Assembly (NCBI GenBank): GCA_963837395.1
Contig: CAWINI010000002.1
Coordinates: 1-64,000 of the forward strand
DNA length: 64,000 nucleotides
DNA from: CAVZQN01 sp963837395
GTDB lineage: Bacteria > Acidobacteriota > HRBIN11 > JAKEFK01
Reading direction: 5' to 3'
Below the pieces are notes generated by a model. It made no database searches. It was not told the origin of the DNA and saw only the letters and a program-made list of their open reading frames with translations. Made by a program: the position numbers and the translations under genes. Position 1 is the first letter of the stretch. Each line of letters begins with the position of its first letter. Of this stretch, positions 1-10,031 are shown in pieces.

Positions 1-119
1 GCGATTAGTAAATATGTGACATAAGGTCTGCTCGTTCGTCCGGAATCATCATCACCAATAGGTATCATATCCGCCTCCCGTACTGATCATGATAGTCCTG
101 CGGCGGGGCTTTACTACCT
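1..119. other. no gene recognised at left edge
   Basis: This stretch lies downstream of the S9 peptidase gene. I see no convincing coding frame, repeat or terminator in it. Confidence 0.5.
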
Positions 120-2188
120 TTATTTTTTTTCGTAGGCCAGATTGCGCCACATTTTTGTAATATCGTCAGGCGCAGCATCCCCTCCCAAATATTTGTGAAA
201 CCAATCAAGATGCGCATTGTAATAAAATGGCATCGATTTCGTTCCACTGGGCCAATGTCCATCCTCTTTGAACACAATGAGTCTTGAAGGCACATTCATC
301 ATTTGCAAGTCTGTAAAAAACTCCAGGCTTTGTGTATATGGAACGCGATAATCGCGTTCTCCAGTAATCACCAAACAAGGTGTTTTAAAATTTTTGACGA
401 AATTATTGGGGGAATCCTTTTGATATAAATCTGATTCCCATGGCGTTCCTCCCAAATCCCATTCCGGAAACCATAACTCTTCGGTAGCAAACATGGCCGT
501 AAGATCATATACACCCATCATTGACGCGATAGCTTTGAAACGGGTGGTGTGCCCCTCCAACCACATCATGAAATAACCACCATACGACCAACCCATTGCT
601 CCCATCCGGTCCTTATCAACATAAGGAAGTTTTTCTAGTGCATCCGCGACCGCCATTACATCTTGATACACTTTGCCATTCCAATCTTTTGAGATCGCAC
701 TGGTGAATTCTTGTCCGTATCCTGTCGAACCGTGAGGATTTGGAAATGCAACAACGTAGCCGCTGCCAGGATAAACTTGCCAATCACCGCGGAATGCGTT
801 TGCCCATTGTTGTTATGGTCCGCCATGAACATTCAGGATCAACGGATACTTTTTATTTGGATCAAAATTGTGCGGTTTAACAATAAAAGTATGAATCTTT
901 TTCCCAGTCGGTGAATCGATCCACATTTCCTCCTCAGGTCTGATGTCAACGGTATCTTCCATTTCCTTATTGAAAGTCGTTAGCCGTTTTAGATTTTTTC
1001 CGGAAACATCAACGCTCCACACTTCTCTCGGTTCATGAATCGAACGTCTTACGAAAACAATCGACCGTTCCCTTCCGCTATATCAAAAGCATCAATTGTT
1101 TTCGGATCAACAATCGGCGTGATTTGTTTTGTTTTAATATCAACGTTGAATAACGGAACACTTCCTTTTACATCACCAGTAAAATAAATACTTTTTGAAT
1201 CAGGTGCCCAGTGGAATTCATCAACCCAATTATCAAAAGTATCAGTTAATACTGTAATGGTGGATGTTTTCCGTTCATAGATTGCGAGTCTGATTCTGTC
1301 GGATTCATATCCAGGCACAGTTTGCATTTTGAATGCTATATACTTCCCATCCGATGAATATTCCGGATCGCCATCAAATGCTTTATTTGATTCCGTAATA
1401 TTTTTTGGAGTCCCACCTGTAGTTGGAACAATCCACAAATCGCCATTTGTACTTGATGCTTGATTGGGATCATGATTGGAAGCCACACACAATTCAGAAC
1501 TATCAAGCGATACATCGAAACCTCCTCCACCGATTGAAAATGCCGGCCAATCGAATTCACCGGGCGTAAGATCTACATATTTTTTGGATGCGAGATCGTA
1601 AACAAATGTGTGTGAATACTTACCATCTTTCCAGGATGTCCAATGACGATATAAAAGCCGATCGGTCATGTGAGCTGCCAATCGACCATTATTTAATCCA
1701 TCTTCATTTTTCTTATTGCAATCGTTATCGGCAGCGCATTCAGGAAAGATCTGCGTTGAAAATACAATCCGTTCTCCATCAGGTACCCAATCGAGATTGT
1801 CAACTTCCATTGCAAATGAAGTCAGTTGAGTTGCTTCGCCACCATCGGCTGGAATCATCCACGCTTGTGAGCCATCTTTACGGGTCGATGTAAACAGGAT
1901 TGATTTTCCATCGGGTGACCATTTCGGCCCTGTATCTGCTGCAGGATCACTGGTCATTCTATGAATATTGCTGCCATCAATATTCATTACATAGACATCA
2001 GTGTTGCCCTTCCCTTTTTCTAAGTCATCTTCACGTACTGTGAATGCGATACGTTTCCCATCAGGTGATATTGCCGGGCTCTCTATCGTTTTCAGTTTGT
2101 ACAAATCGGCAATCGTAAACGCTTTTTTCTCTGCTACCGCAGAGCTTACAAAATACAGCGATAATGTCAGTGCAAGAATTTTTTTCAT
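120..2188 (-). pseudogene. S9 family peptidase (acylaminoacyl/prolyl-oligopeptidase type), disrupted
   Basis: Secreted serine peptidase of about 689 residues if read through two lesions. It has an N-terminal signal peptide (MKKILALTLSLYFVSSAVA), then WD40-like TolB/DPP-IV propeller repeats with SPDGK-type motifs, then an alpha/beta-hydrolase catalytic domain. The catalytic triad is visible as GWSYGG (Ser), GERDYRVP (Asp) and EDGHWP (His). A frameshift lies near 1064, where GGG would need to be GGGG. An in-frame TAA at 813-815 sits directly after HGGP, where relatives usually have Gln (CAA), so C-to-T is the simplest explanation. The start ATG overlaps the stop of the upstream M1 peptidase (ATGA), implying a two-gene peptide-scavenging operon. 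The family is certain; whether it is a true pseudogene or carries consensus errors is not. Confidence 0.85.
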
Positions 2189-4819
2189 TGTCCTCTCTCT
2201 GTGGTTAAAAATTCTTTGAAGCTAGGTTGTTGTGCTTTTCGAAACGCCGCACACAGGCGAATTTGTTCCAACGTTTGATCCAGCAATCTCGGTGCGCCTG
2301 GAATTTTCCCCACACGCGGTTTGAAGAAAGCTTCAACTTGTTTCGCATGATCCTCATCGCAGTAAACTTGCCCAACCCGCGACAATTGAGCATCATAACC
2401 ACGCGGAAGCCGCTTTGCCATCGTATCAAAATTTTTTGTCACAAAATCATAGACCAAATAACCTGTACGTGGATGCATTTGCATTTCCCAGGCGGCGGAA
2501 AGTGAATCACGAATATCGAAATCTTTGGAAACAGCGATATCAAAAACCTTTTTTGCCACATCCGGGCTTTCAAAACAAGACATAGCCATAAAAATTTCTG
2601 AACGCTCTTCCGGAAGCAGAGTCTTTTTCGCTTCTTGTTCGTACAAAGTCAACAACGCTTCATCACCGTGAACCGCAGCAGCGCATAAAACTCCAGGAAC
2701 CATTTCCGGATCAACCGCTTTCCGATCCTTTACCCATTGAGTTGCAAGATTGTAGGCTTCTTTACCGAGTTCCCGATCATCACCTTGTTGAACCACGAAT
2801 GGCATCAGATCTTTTCTCAGAAGTTTCGTATTGTCATCTTCCCCTGGACGGGGCTGCCATCCAAGTTCACGTGCTAATGAACCAAAATGATTTTGAATGA
2901 AGGCTGCATATTTTGGCCGAATTTCTTCAGTTACTAACGGTTGGTCTAAATCTTCTAAAACTTCAATCGCGGTGCCAATGATGTGACGGTTATGATCTTG
3001 CACAATCGTAGATAAATGCTTTAGAGCGTCCGCCGCAGGCATCTTTCCCATGTGCATTAACGCACTAAAATCATTGATGAGAGTCACACGCTCAGCGACC
3101 GAAAGCTCCTTTCCCCCGTCTTTTACAAGCACATTTAATTGATCTTCAGAATATTTTACATGGTAATAACCCCAGCCATCACGATTCGCAAAAAACCATT
3201 GCGGACAACCATTCTTATATAAAGCGACGTTTTCATCTTTGCTTTTCACCAGATAACAATTCCCATCCTCATGATCCGCGATTTCATATTTCACACAAAC
3301 CGGAACTTGCCACAGCTGATTTGATTGAGCAACAGATCCAAGCGGAGTCGATCGTGACATTTCAAAATTCACATTGGAAGAAGCTCCACATTGAACATGC
3401 GTAGAGATTAATGGAACTCCGGATTGATTCAGAAATGTTGAAAATGCCGGAGCTACATCAGCATTTGAAGCCTGACTAATCGAATTCAAAAAATCATCTG
3501 CTGTTGCATTCCCCCATGCATATTTTTTCAAATACTGTTGAACGCCCGTCCGGAATTTATCTTCCCCAACCCACGATTCAAACATTTGCAGAATTGCTTC
3601 ACCCTTTCCATATGTAATGCTATCGAAGGCATTTTGAATGTCATCTTTCGTCCAGGATCGGTTCACGAATTTTACGAGCAGAAGACAAACTATCTTCCTT
3701 CATCACCCGCGCACGGTCTGATATTTCCACAATTTGCTCATCCCATTCCGGCCTGAAGCGCATTATGATTTTTGTCCCCATCCAGCTTGCAAATGATTCG
3801 TTGAGCCACGTATCATCCCACCACTTCATAGTTACAAGATCACCAAACCATTGATGAGCGAGTTCATGGGCGCAAACGCTGGCCCAATCATGTTTGAAAT
3901 CTAAAGTTTCGTTTTCAGGTTTTGTTAACATTATTTCTTCGCCATATGTAACCAGCCCTGGATGCTCCATTGCAAAACCAACTTTGGGAATTGCGATCTG
4001 ATCTAACTTTTCATATGGATATGGAATTCCAAAATATTCCTCCAGCAAATTAACAATTGGCGTGGTAGATTCAACTGCCCACCTTGCTTCTGCAGTTCGA
4101 CCTTTTGGTGTAACAATCCGGGATGGGGTTCCGTTCTTACCGATCTTTGAATCTCCAACAAATTCAAATGGGCCAACTGCAAATGCAACAAGATAACTTG
4201 GAAGCGGGTGGCTTTTTGCAAAACGAACAACTTTAGTTGCACCTTCAATCTTTTCAGATTCCTGCGGAGTGTTGGTCAATGCAATTGCATCTTTTGGAAC
4301 ATGAAGTTCAATGAGCCAGGGCACTTTGTAAGCAGGTTCATCGAAACATGGAAATGCTCGGCGCGCATCATCCGCTTCAAACTGGGTATACACATACCAG
4401 GAATCACCATCTTTCATTTTGAAAATGCCGTCATTATCTTTGTCGCTGATGATTCCGGTATATGTAATTGTCAACTTTGCAGTACCGGGTCCAATCGGCT
4501 GAGTGAAAGAAAGGCCAACGAACTCTTCATCTTTGATCGGCAGCACGCTGCCAGTTTGTGTTTTGTCTTTTTCAGTTAGTTCTACCTTTTGAATTTGGAT
4601 TTCAGTTGCATTCAGCCAGAGCGTCGAAATCTGTTTTGCAATTTCAAGATTAATCGTGATGATCCCGGAAAAATTATCTTTTTGCGGATCGATCGTAAGC
4701 TGAACTGCATATTCAGTAGGTTTTGCATCATTTGGGAGACGCAGTTTTGGGGGCTGTTCGGCAGCCATTAAAACAAACGGAATTAAGAATACGAGTAGCA
4801 GGATTAATGCAGCGCGCAT
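2185..4819 (-). CDS. M1 family metallo-aminopeptidase, frameshifted
   Basis: Zinc aminopeptidase (aminopeptidase N family) of about 877 residues after repair of one frameshift. The zinc site HELAH is followed 18 residues later by the third ligand in NESFASW. The substrate motif usually written GxMEN appears as GFAMEH. I place the start at 4819 because MRAALILLLVFLIPFVLMAA is a clear signal peptide; the 13 residues upstream in the same frame are not signal-like. The frame breaks near 3652 (GAACCGATCCTGGACG): removing one C rejoins REPI to TKDDIQNAFDSITYGKGEA. The C-terminal half is an ERAP1-like helical domain. It is followed by, and overlaps, the S9 peptidase start, so both probably degrade peptides outside the cytoplasm. 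Confidence 0.85.
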
Positions 4820-5051
4820 GCGGAGTATTGTAACCCTACTGGTGCTGGAGCGAAACAAAGCGATTCAATCAAAATTGGATGCCCGGTTTAATGCCGCCGT
4901 AAAGTAAAGCCTATTACATCAAAGGTGCTTTTGGTGGGGCACCACGACGTCGCTTTTTTTAATGCTCTCTGCGAACTCGGCGTTAAAAAAAAGATTGCGA
5001 TGTGTTGGTTGTTTCCGAAATTACAAAGAAGTTTTTTTATAGCCGCAGCAC

Positions 5052-5891
5052 TTAATCGACGGGAATGCACAAAACAGGAACATCCACAGTTGCAACCGTG
5101 CGATACAAAGTGGTTCTGAGTCGCTTAAATGATGGATGCGAAAATCCAAGCACAAGAAAATCGATCGATTTTTGTTCGATGCATCGATGAATTTGTTCCG
5201 CTGCCGGACCACGGCGAATGATGATTTCCTGCGCAGAAGAAGCACACGGATTTTCAGCAAGAATTTCTTCACGAACATTATTTTCTATGTCTTCAACATC
5301 GGTTGCATTCAAGAATTCGACAACTTCCTTTTGGATAGCCAGGCTGTGCAGCACCGAAAATACTCCATGACATGCTTCAGCCAGTCTCTTACTGATATGA
5401 CATAATTTTGCACTTCGTCTTGTGGTATCGATTGAACACAAGATGTGTTTTGGTTTTTGAAAATCTAAACTTTCACGTTCAAACAGAACGGGAGGAAGCG
5501 CCAATACACTAGCTTTTGTTTCGTTAGTAGTTCCTTGAAATGTTGAGCCCAAAAATATCTTTTTTAACCCCCTGTATCCGTGGGTGGGCAAAATGATTAA
5601 GTCAAATTCCTCTTTCTCTGCGAGCAGATTAATTTCGGCTGCAGAAGATCCTCTTAAAATTGTTGTATTAAAACCAGCTTTGCTAAATGGAGCCATTTTG
5701 TTTTGAGCAATCTCCAGTAGCTTTTCATCCACTTCACGAAAAGATTCATATCCGTACATTTGGAGGTTTGGTTCTATCACATGAAGTACAGTTAATGAAG
5801 CATTCTGAAATTTCGCAAACCCTTGAGCATAGGAAATTTGTTTGGCCGTAAAATCACCAAAATCAATCGGACAAAGTATTTTCGAAAACAT
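5052..5891 (-). CDS. tandem universal stress protein (UspA family)
   Basis: Cytoplasmic protein of 279 residues with two UspA domains (about 1-140 and 150-279). Domain 1 begins MFSKILCPIDFGD and has a near-canonical nucleotide loop in which the first Gly is Pro (PTHG then GS). Domain 2 has lost the G-x2-G-x9-G(S/T) loop (LGFSHPSFKRL), so it probably does not bind ATP. An AGGAGG-type ribosome site sits just after the stop of the small ORF at 5901-6077, so the two are probably co-transcribed from a sigma-54-type promoter near 6110. It is one of four USP genes in the window. USPs bind nucleotides and support survival under starvation or oxygen stress; the client here is unknown. Confidence 0.9.
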   Translation of the reverse strand: MFSKILCPIDFGDFTAKQISYAQGFAKFQNASLTVLHVIEPNLQMYGYESFREVDEKLLEIAQNKMAPFSKAGFNTTILRGSSAAEINLLAEKEEFDLIILPTHGYRGLKKIFLGSTFQGTTNETKASVLALPPVLFERESLDFQKPKHILCSIDTTRRSAKLCHISKRLAEACHGVFSVLHSLAIQKEVVEFLNATDVEDIENNVREEILAENPCASSAQEIIIRRGPAAEQIHRCIEQKSIDFLVLGFSHPSFKRLRTTLYRTVATVDVPVLCIPVD

Positions 5892-5900
5892 GGCTTCCTC

Positions 5901-6077
5901 CTACCGATGAGCCATAAGCCCCGAATTGTAGAACTCAACAGTCGCTTTTTGATTCTCATGATATCTTTCCTTTGCTAACGTTGGACAACCTTCCATAGCA
6001 AATGCAATTACCGTCAGGACAAAAATGGCGAACAGAATTTGTAATAATGGATGTGGATGTTCAGCAACAATTCTCAT
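5901..6077 (-). CDS. small predicted membrane protein (58 aa) upstream of USP
   Basis: ATG at 6075-6077, preceded by GAGGTG, opens a 58-codon frame ending in TAG at 5901-5903. The product begins MRIVAEHPHPLLQILFAIF and has one hydrophobic segment at about residues 10-29, followed by a polar tail with one Cys. Its stop lies next to the ribosome binding site of the USP gene, and a sigma-54-like element lies about 26 bp upstream of the start. No family is recognised. Support comes from a good ribosome site, tight spacing and the promoter; no homologue is known to me. Confidence 0.6.
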   Translation of the reverse strand: MRIVAEHPHPLLQILFAIFVLTVIAFAMEGCPTLAKERYHENQKATVEFYNSGLMAHR

Positions 6078-6102
6078 AATTCACCTCACTGGAATAAGAT
6101 GC

Positions 6103-6119
6103 TGCAAATAACGTACCGG
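6103..6119 (-). promoter_or_regulatory. sigma-54 promoter (small ORF-USP)
   Basis: Minus strand reads CGGTACGTTATTTGCAG, with GG and GC separated by 10 bases. The -12 half is good; the -24 half deviates from TGGCAC. It lies 26 bp upstream of the 6077 start. Confidence 0.5.
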
Positions 6120-6157
6120 GATGACATCAATAGGCAGGATCATTGAAAAAGAAATTG

Positions 6158-6319
6158 GCAGGTCGGAATTTCAGCTCTTTGCGGCTGCTGGCTTAAAGTG
6201 TTATCACCCTGAATTATTCACTTTGATGTTTCACCATCTTGAGCTCCTCGCTCGGTGTTATCACCAGGAAGCAAGAACTCAAAGTGTTATCACCTTGCTC
6301 AGGTTCTTTCCAACCTGCC
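6158..6319. repeat. MITE-like repeat, left copy
   Basis: About 160-bp element bounded by GGCAGGTCGGAA and TTCCAACCTGCC, which are imperfect terminal inverted repeats. It contains three copies of the motif AAGTGTTATCACC or GGTGTTATCACC (6195-6208, 6254-6265, 6281-6294). A second copy in the opposite orientation is at 8705-8863. It has no coding capacity of its own. The rest of the gap 6078-6493 holds only regulatory sites. Confidence 0.8.
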
Positions 6320-6387
6320 ATACATAACTAGAGCAATAAGTGTGCCTGAAATTTCAGGGGTGAGACTTAAATAGATCTATGACATCG

Positions 6388-6403
6388 TGTCTGAAAACTG
6401 ACA
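6388..6403. promoter_or_regulatory. possible activator site upstream of 6494 gene
   Basis: TGTCTGAAAACTGACA resembles the 15-bp palindrome seen upstream of other sigma-54 promoters here, but with altered spacing of the half sites. Assigned by position, about 65 bp upstream of the promoter. Confidence 0.35.
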
Positions 6404-6453
6404 AGAAGGCGTCAAAATCAACAACTCTTTGAAAAGCAAATAAGGAAGTTTAT

Positions 6454-6470
6454 TTGGCATCGTATTTGCC
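6454..6470 (+). promoter_or_regulatory. sigma-54 promoter (SRPBCC gene)
   Basis: TTGGCATCGTATTTGCC matches the -24/-12 consensus with GG-N10-GC spacing, 24 bp before the ATG at 6494. Confidence 0.75.
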
Positions 6471-6493
6471 GCTATGGGGGATGGAGGTATCTT

Positions 6494-7675
6494 ATGTCGC
6501 TAACTTATTTCTTACCAGATTATTTTTTACGTGAAGTTCATCATTTGGCGGTTAGGAGTTCGCCAGAAGAAACATATCAAGCAATTTGTGATTTTGATAT
6601 GTCGGAAGTTCCATGGATCAATAGTCTTTTTCGCTTGCGAACGGTATTTGATGAAGAAAAACCTAATTCTTCGCATTTAACATTACGTGATGCATATCGC
6701 AATGGTGGATTCGTTTTATTGGACGAAATTTCTGATCAGGAATTGATTGTCGGTGCCATTGGGAAAATCTGGAGACCTGCAATTGCATTCAAGAAAGTTG
6801 ATTCTTTTGAATATGCAGATTTTCATCAACCTGGTTTCGCCAAAGTTGCATGGAGTTTGCGATGTGAACCAAGAATCGGTGGAGGTACATTTTGTTCATT
6901 TGAAGTTCGTGTTGGTGCTACTGATTCCGTTTCAGCGGCAAAGATGCGCGGTTACTATTCGCTGATTGGTCCGTTTTCCCGCGCAATCCGTCGTTCAATT
7001 TTCGCTCGCTTCAAAAATAAATTCGGAAATGTATTGGCTGATGAGCCAACACGCAACTTAGGCGGAGACACTCTAATCACGAATCCTATCGCCATGTGTA
7101 CAGATGGGATTTACATTGAAGCGCCGCCGGATGCGATCTGGCCATGGCTTATGCAAATGGGATGTTTACGTGCCGGCTGGTACAGCTACGATTTCCTGGA
7201 TAATGCTGCTGTTCCAAGTTCAAATCGGATTGTTCCTGAATGGCAAAATTTAAATGAAGGAGATTCCTTAAATTGGACACCACAAGAGGATCATGGTTGT
7301 TTTGTGAATTCTATTGATCGACATAGGTCACTGGTTCTAGGTAGTTGTTATGATTATGATCGAAAGGAATCTGTTCTGCCTGACATCAGCCCTCTACCTT
7401 CAAATTATTTTCGTTCAAGCTGGTCTTTTATTCTTGAACCGCAAACAAGTGAAGTTACGAGATTGATCGTTCGAGTACGAAGCGATTACCATTTACCAAA
7501 ACAAATGATGCCACATCTCCAGACATTCTTCTTTAAATCGGTTCATCCATTTATGGAAAAGAAACAATTGCAGAATCTTAAACTGCGCGCAGAAAATCTT
7601 GCTTCTGCCCATAACGGAATATTATCGAATGAAAAGGTTTATCCGGAGGAAGATAATAATTGGATTAGCGATTGA
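6494..7675 (+). CDS. tandem SRPBCC-like (START-fold) protein
   Basis: Protein of 393 residues that appears to contain two SRPBCC/START-type lipid- or ligand-binding domains: residues about 15-175 (HHLAVRSSPEETYQAICDFD onset) and about 190-375 (GIYIEAPPDAIWPWLMQMG onset). The phrases APPDAIWPWL and GWYSYDFLDN are typical of this fold. No signal peptide or membrane helix is seen. GGAGGT precedes the ATG. It is driven by its own sigma-54-type element and lies between the two inverted MITE-like repeats together with the convergent DUF6600 gene; the two genes share a terminator. The ligand is unknown. Confidence 0.6.
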   Translation: MSLTYFLPDYFLREVHHLAVRSSPEETYQAICDFDMSEVPWINSLFRLRTVFDEEKPNSSHLTLRDAYRNGGFVLLDEISDQELIVGAIGKIWRPAIAFKKVDSFEYADFHQPGFAKVAWSLRCEPRIGGGTFCSFEVRVGATDSVSAAKMRGYYSLIGPFSRAIRRSIFARFKNKFGNVLADEPTRNLGGDTLITNPIAMCTDGIYIEAPPDAIWPWLMQMGCLRAGWYSYDFLDNAAVPSSNRIVPEWQNLNEGDSLNWTPQEDHGCFVNSIDRHRSLVLGSCYDYDRKESVLPDISPLPSNYFRSSWSFILEPQTSEVTRLIVRVRSDYHLPKQMMPHLQTFFFKSVHPFMEKKQLQNLKLRAENLASAHNGILSNEKVYPEEDNNWISD

Positions 7676-7694
7676 AAGATTAAATCTGTGAAGC

Positions 7695-7732
7695 AAAAAA
7701 GGCCAGCTGGAAATCAGGCTGGCCCTTTTAAT
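7695..7732. terminator. bidirectional terminator
   Basis: GGCCAGC (7701-7707) and GCTGGCC (7718-7724) form a GC-rich stem flanked by A-rich and T-rich tracts. It lies between two converging genes and can serve both. Confidence 0.85.
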
Positions 7733-8504
7733 TTAATGAGGCTTAATTTCCTTTTGTGTCTGAGGTTTTATGATCTTTTTTTCAACTTCTGGTGCGTGCT
7801 TTTTGATTCGAGCTACCTCTTTCTGTGGCAAATATAGTTTGTCATATCTTTTTTGCTCGCTTTCAGCAGGACGCTTTTGAACCGGCAATTTTTCAATTCG
7901 AAGATTTGTAACACTTTCGATCCTTTTTATATCCGGTGAGCCTTTAACAATCTTGGTTTTCTGTATCGGTTTAGCGAATCTCGACGGCACGATGTAATTG
8001 CCGATGTACTCCTGATGAAAATTGTTAATAATTACGAAATTCCAGATGATCCAGCGGCTATCATCCCAGGGATCGGGAATTCTATAACCCGGTGGCGGCA
8101 GAGGAGCCCATCCTACATAGTCATCAAAATACATCCACTCAACTGTTGCCGGGGTCCACGTATATCCTGGAATCCAAATCCATCCGAGTTCTGGATCAAA
8201 AATCCAATGGCCGTGATGGTAAACAATCCAGCCATATGGTTCAATAGGAGACCCAAAGCCATCCATAACTGGTCCAGGCCCAATGTCCGTAATAGAAGGG
8301 CCGCCAATTTTGTATGACCCACGGACGCCATACTCGTCCAAATCTTGAATGCATCATCCAATCACCATGGTGCGTCAAGGTATCGAAGTCATTAAATGCA
8401 GCAGAAAACACCATTTCAGCAGAACTGGAATTTGGAAGTGAAATCATGCATAAAGTAAATACGATTGCGCCTATCATCAAAGTTGTTTGAAATATTGCTC
8501 GCAT
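7733..8504 (-). CDS. DUF6600-type secreted Trp/Tyr/Pro-rich protein, frameshifted
   Basis: Reads as about 256 residues after removing one extra T near 8244 (TCCTATTGAACC). The N-terminus MRAIFQTTLMIGAIVF ends in a signal-peptide-like stretch before NSSSAE. It is followed by repeats rich in W, Y, G and P (HGDWMMHSRFGRVWRPWV, then DPELGWIWIPGYTWTPA and GWAPLPPPGY) that are characteristic of the DUF6600 family of presumed envelope proteins. The C-terminal 100 residues are Lys/Glu/Pro-rich. The start is preceded by a GGAGG-like site and a strong sigma-54 element. Function is unknown; an exported location is inferred. Confidence 0.7.
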
Positions 8505-8540
8505 TTTCTTTTGAACCTCCGCAGTTACACAAAAAAGTAA

Positions 8541-8557
8541 CGCAAAGAAAATGCCAT
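8541..8557 (-). promoter_or_regulatory. sigma-54 promoter (DUF6600 gene)
   Basis: Minus strand ATGGCATTTTCTTTGCG, with GG-N10-GC spacing, 37 bp upstream of the 8504 start. Confidence 0.75.
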
Positions 8558-8618
8558 TAATTAAAAGGCACTAAAGCGAACGCACCAACTTAAATCAGGC
8601 ATTACATTTACCGACCTT

Positions 8619-8653
8619 CTGTCATTTTTTCGCCAAATTGTCGAGTTTCGAAA
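8619..8653. promoter_or_regulatory. degenerate activator-site pair upstream of DUF6600 gene
   Basis: CTGTCATTTTTTCGC at 8619 and a TTGTCG-type copy at about 8638 sit 19 bp apart, the same arrangement as the clearer palindromes elsewhere. Individual matches are weak. Confidence 0.4.
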
Positions 8654-8704
8654 TCGGCATTATCTCAACAAAAATCGGCACGTATATTGCAAGATTTATA
8701 TTTA

Positions 8705-8863
8705 GCAGGTTGGAAAACGCGCACGAGGTGATAACACTTTAAGTTAACACTTCATGATGATAACAACCGGAGCAGGTAGCTAACCGGTGAAACATCAAAG
8801 TTGGGAGCTCAGGGTGATAACACTTCAAGCCAGCAGCCGCAAAGAGCTGTTTTTCCAGCCTGC
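8705..8863. repeat. MITE-like repeat, right copy (inverted)
   Basis: Inverted copy of the element at 6158-6319. It runs from GCAGGTTGGAAA to TTTTCCAGCCTGC and again carries several GGTGATAACACTT motifs (reverse of AAGTGTTATCACC). Together the copies bracket the SRPBCC and DUF6600 genes. Apart from the element and the promoter sites, the gap 8505-8912 holds nothing I recognise. Confidence 0.8.
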
Positions 8864-8912
8864 TTTCTTACTTTAAGGCGTTTTTGAGCCACATTGGATT
8901 GTGAGGAAATTT

Positions 8913-9974
8913 ATGATGAAAGAAGCGATGCTATATCACAAGCTCAATGGCGATTTACGTTGTGATCTATGTGCGCACAGATGCCGCATTAAACCAGGGC
9001 TTGCAGGCGTATGTTTGGTTAGAAGAAACGATGAAGGGAAGTTATACACATTAGTATATGGACGCACTATCGCGCAAGATATTGATCCGATCGAAAAGAA
9101 ACCACTATTCCACTTTCTTCCAGGAAGCAAAGCCTACTCAATAGCTACTGTGGGGTGTAACTTCCATTGCAATTTCTGTCAGAACTGGGAAATTTCGCAA
9201 GCACTGCGCGAAGAACATTTCTTTATGGGAACAGAAGCAACACCGGAAGAAATCGTAAGGAATGCAATTGAAAGCGGATGTTCCAGCATTGCTTACACGT
9301 ACACAGAACCAACCATATTTTTTGAATACGCATATGACACAGCGAAAGTCGCAAAACGGAATGGCCAAAAAAATATCTTTGTTACAAATGGTTATGAAAC
9401 TACCGAATGTATAGACATGATCGCGCCATATCTTGACGCGGCGAATGTTGATTTAAAATCGTTTTCCGATTCTTTTTACCGCAAAATCGTTGGAGCGAAA
9501 TTGCAGCCAATTAAAGAGTCGCTTAAATATTTCAAGAAAAAAGGCATCTGGTTAGAAGTAACAACCTTAATCATTCCTGAATGGAATGACAATGAAAGTG
9601 AGCTTAGGGAAGCAGCAGAATTTATTGCAAAGGAACTTGGAGTTGATACACCGTGGCATTTAAGCCGATTTTATCCGGGCTATAAAATGATTAATGAAAA
9701 AATAACTCCTGCTGCCACTTTGATGAAAGCGATGAAGATTGGACATGATGCTGGTTTACATTATGTATATGCAGGGAATTTGCCTTCTGGCGAATATGAA
9801 AATACGTACTGTCCGAGCTGCAAGAGTCTAATAATTTTCCGCAGTCATTTCAGCGTAATTGAGAGCCTCCTTCAAAACGGTGAATGCCCTGAATGCGGAT
9901 TTAAGATTAGCGGCGTTTGGAAAGAGCAAGGTTTTGCACAATTTGAATCGCCGCATATTTTTCATGTTGTCTGA
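8913..9974 (+). CDS. amrS: AmmeMemoRadiSam system radical SAM enzyme
   Basis: Radical SAM protein of about 353 residues. The [4Fe-4S]/SAM motif CNFHCNFC occurs at about residues 87-94, inside the TVGCNFHCNFCQNWEIS block typical of AmrS (PflA-like). An N-terminal Cys cluster (CDLCAHRC, then GVCLVR) and a C-terminal zinc-ribbon-like cluster (CPSC, then CPECG) are present. I prefer ATG 8913, preceded by GAGGA, over the in-frame GTG at 8901. The usual partners AmmeMemoRadiSam A and B are not adjacent. The family was proposed to modify a protein or RNA, but its substrate is not established. No sigma-54 element was found upstream. Confidence 0.85.
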   Translation: MMKEAMLYHKLNGDLRCDLCAHRCRIKPGLAGVCLVRRNDEGKLYTLVYGRTIAQDIDPIEKKPLFHFLPGSKAYSIATVGCNFHCNFCQNWEISQALREEHFFMGTEATPEEIVRNAIESGCSSIAYTYTEPTIFFEYAYDTAKVAKRNGQKNIFVTNGYETTECIDMIAPYLDAANVDLKSFSDSFYRKIVGAKLQPIKESLKYFKKKGIWLEVTTLIIPEWNDNESELREAAEFIAKELGVDTPWHLSRFYPGYKMINEKITPAATLMKAMKIGHDAGLHYVYAGNLPSGEYENTYCPSCKSLIIFRSHFSVIESLLQNGECPECGFKISGVWKEQGFAQFESPHIFHVV

Positions 9975-10031
9975 TTTCCCTATTAGGTACTTTTAAGTCC
10001 GGCAAAAGGATTTTAGAAGCGGAATGTATTA

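Noticed and set aside
813..815. Reassignment of TAA as a Gln codon
   Set aside because: Other genes in the window end with TAA normally, so local mutation or error is simpler.
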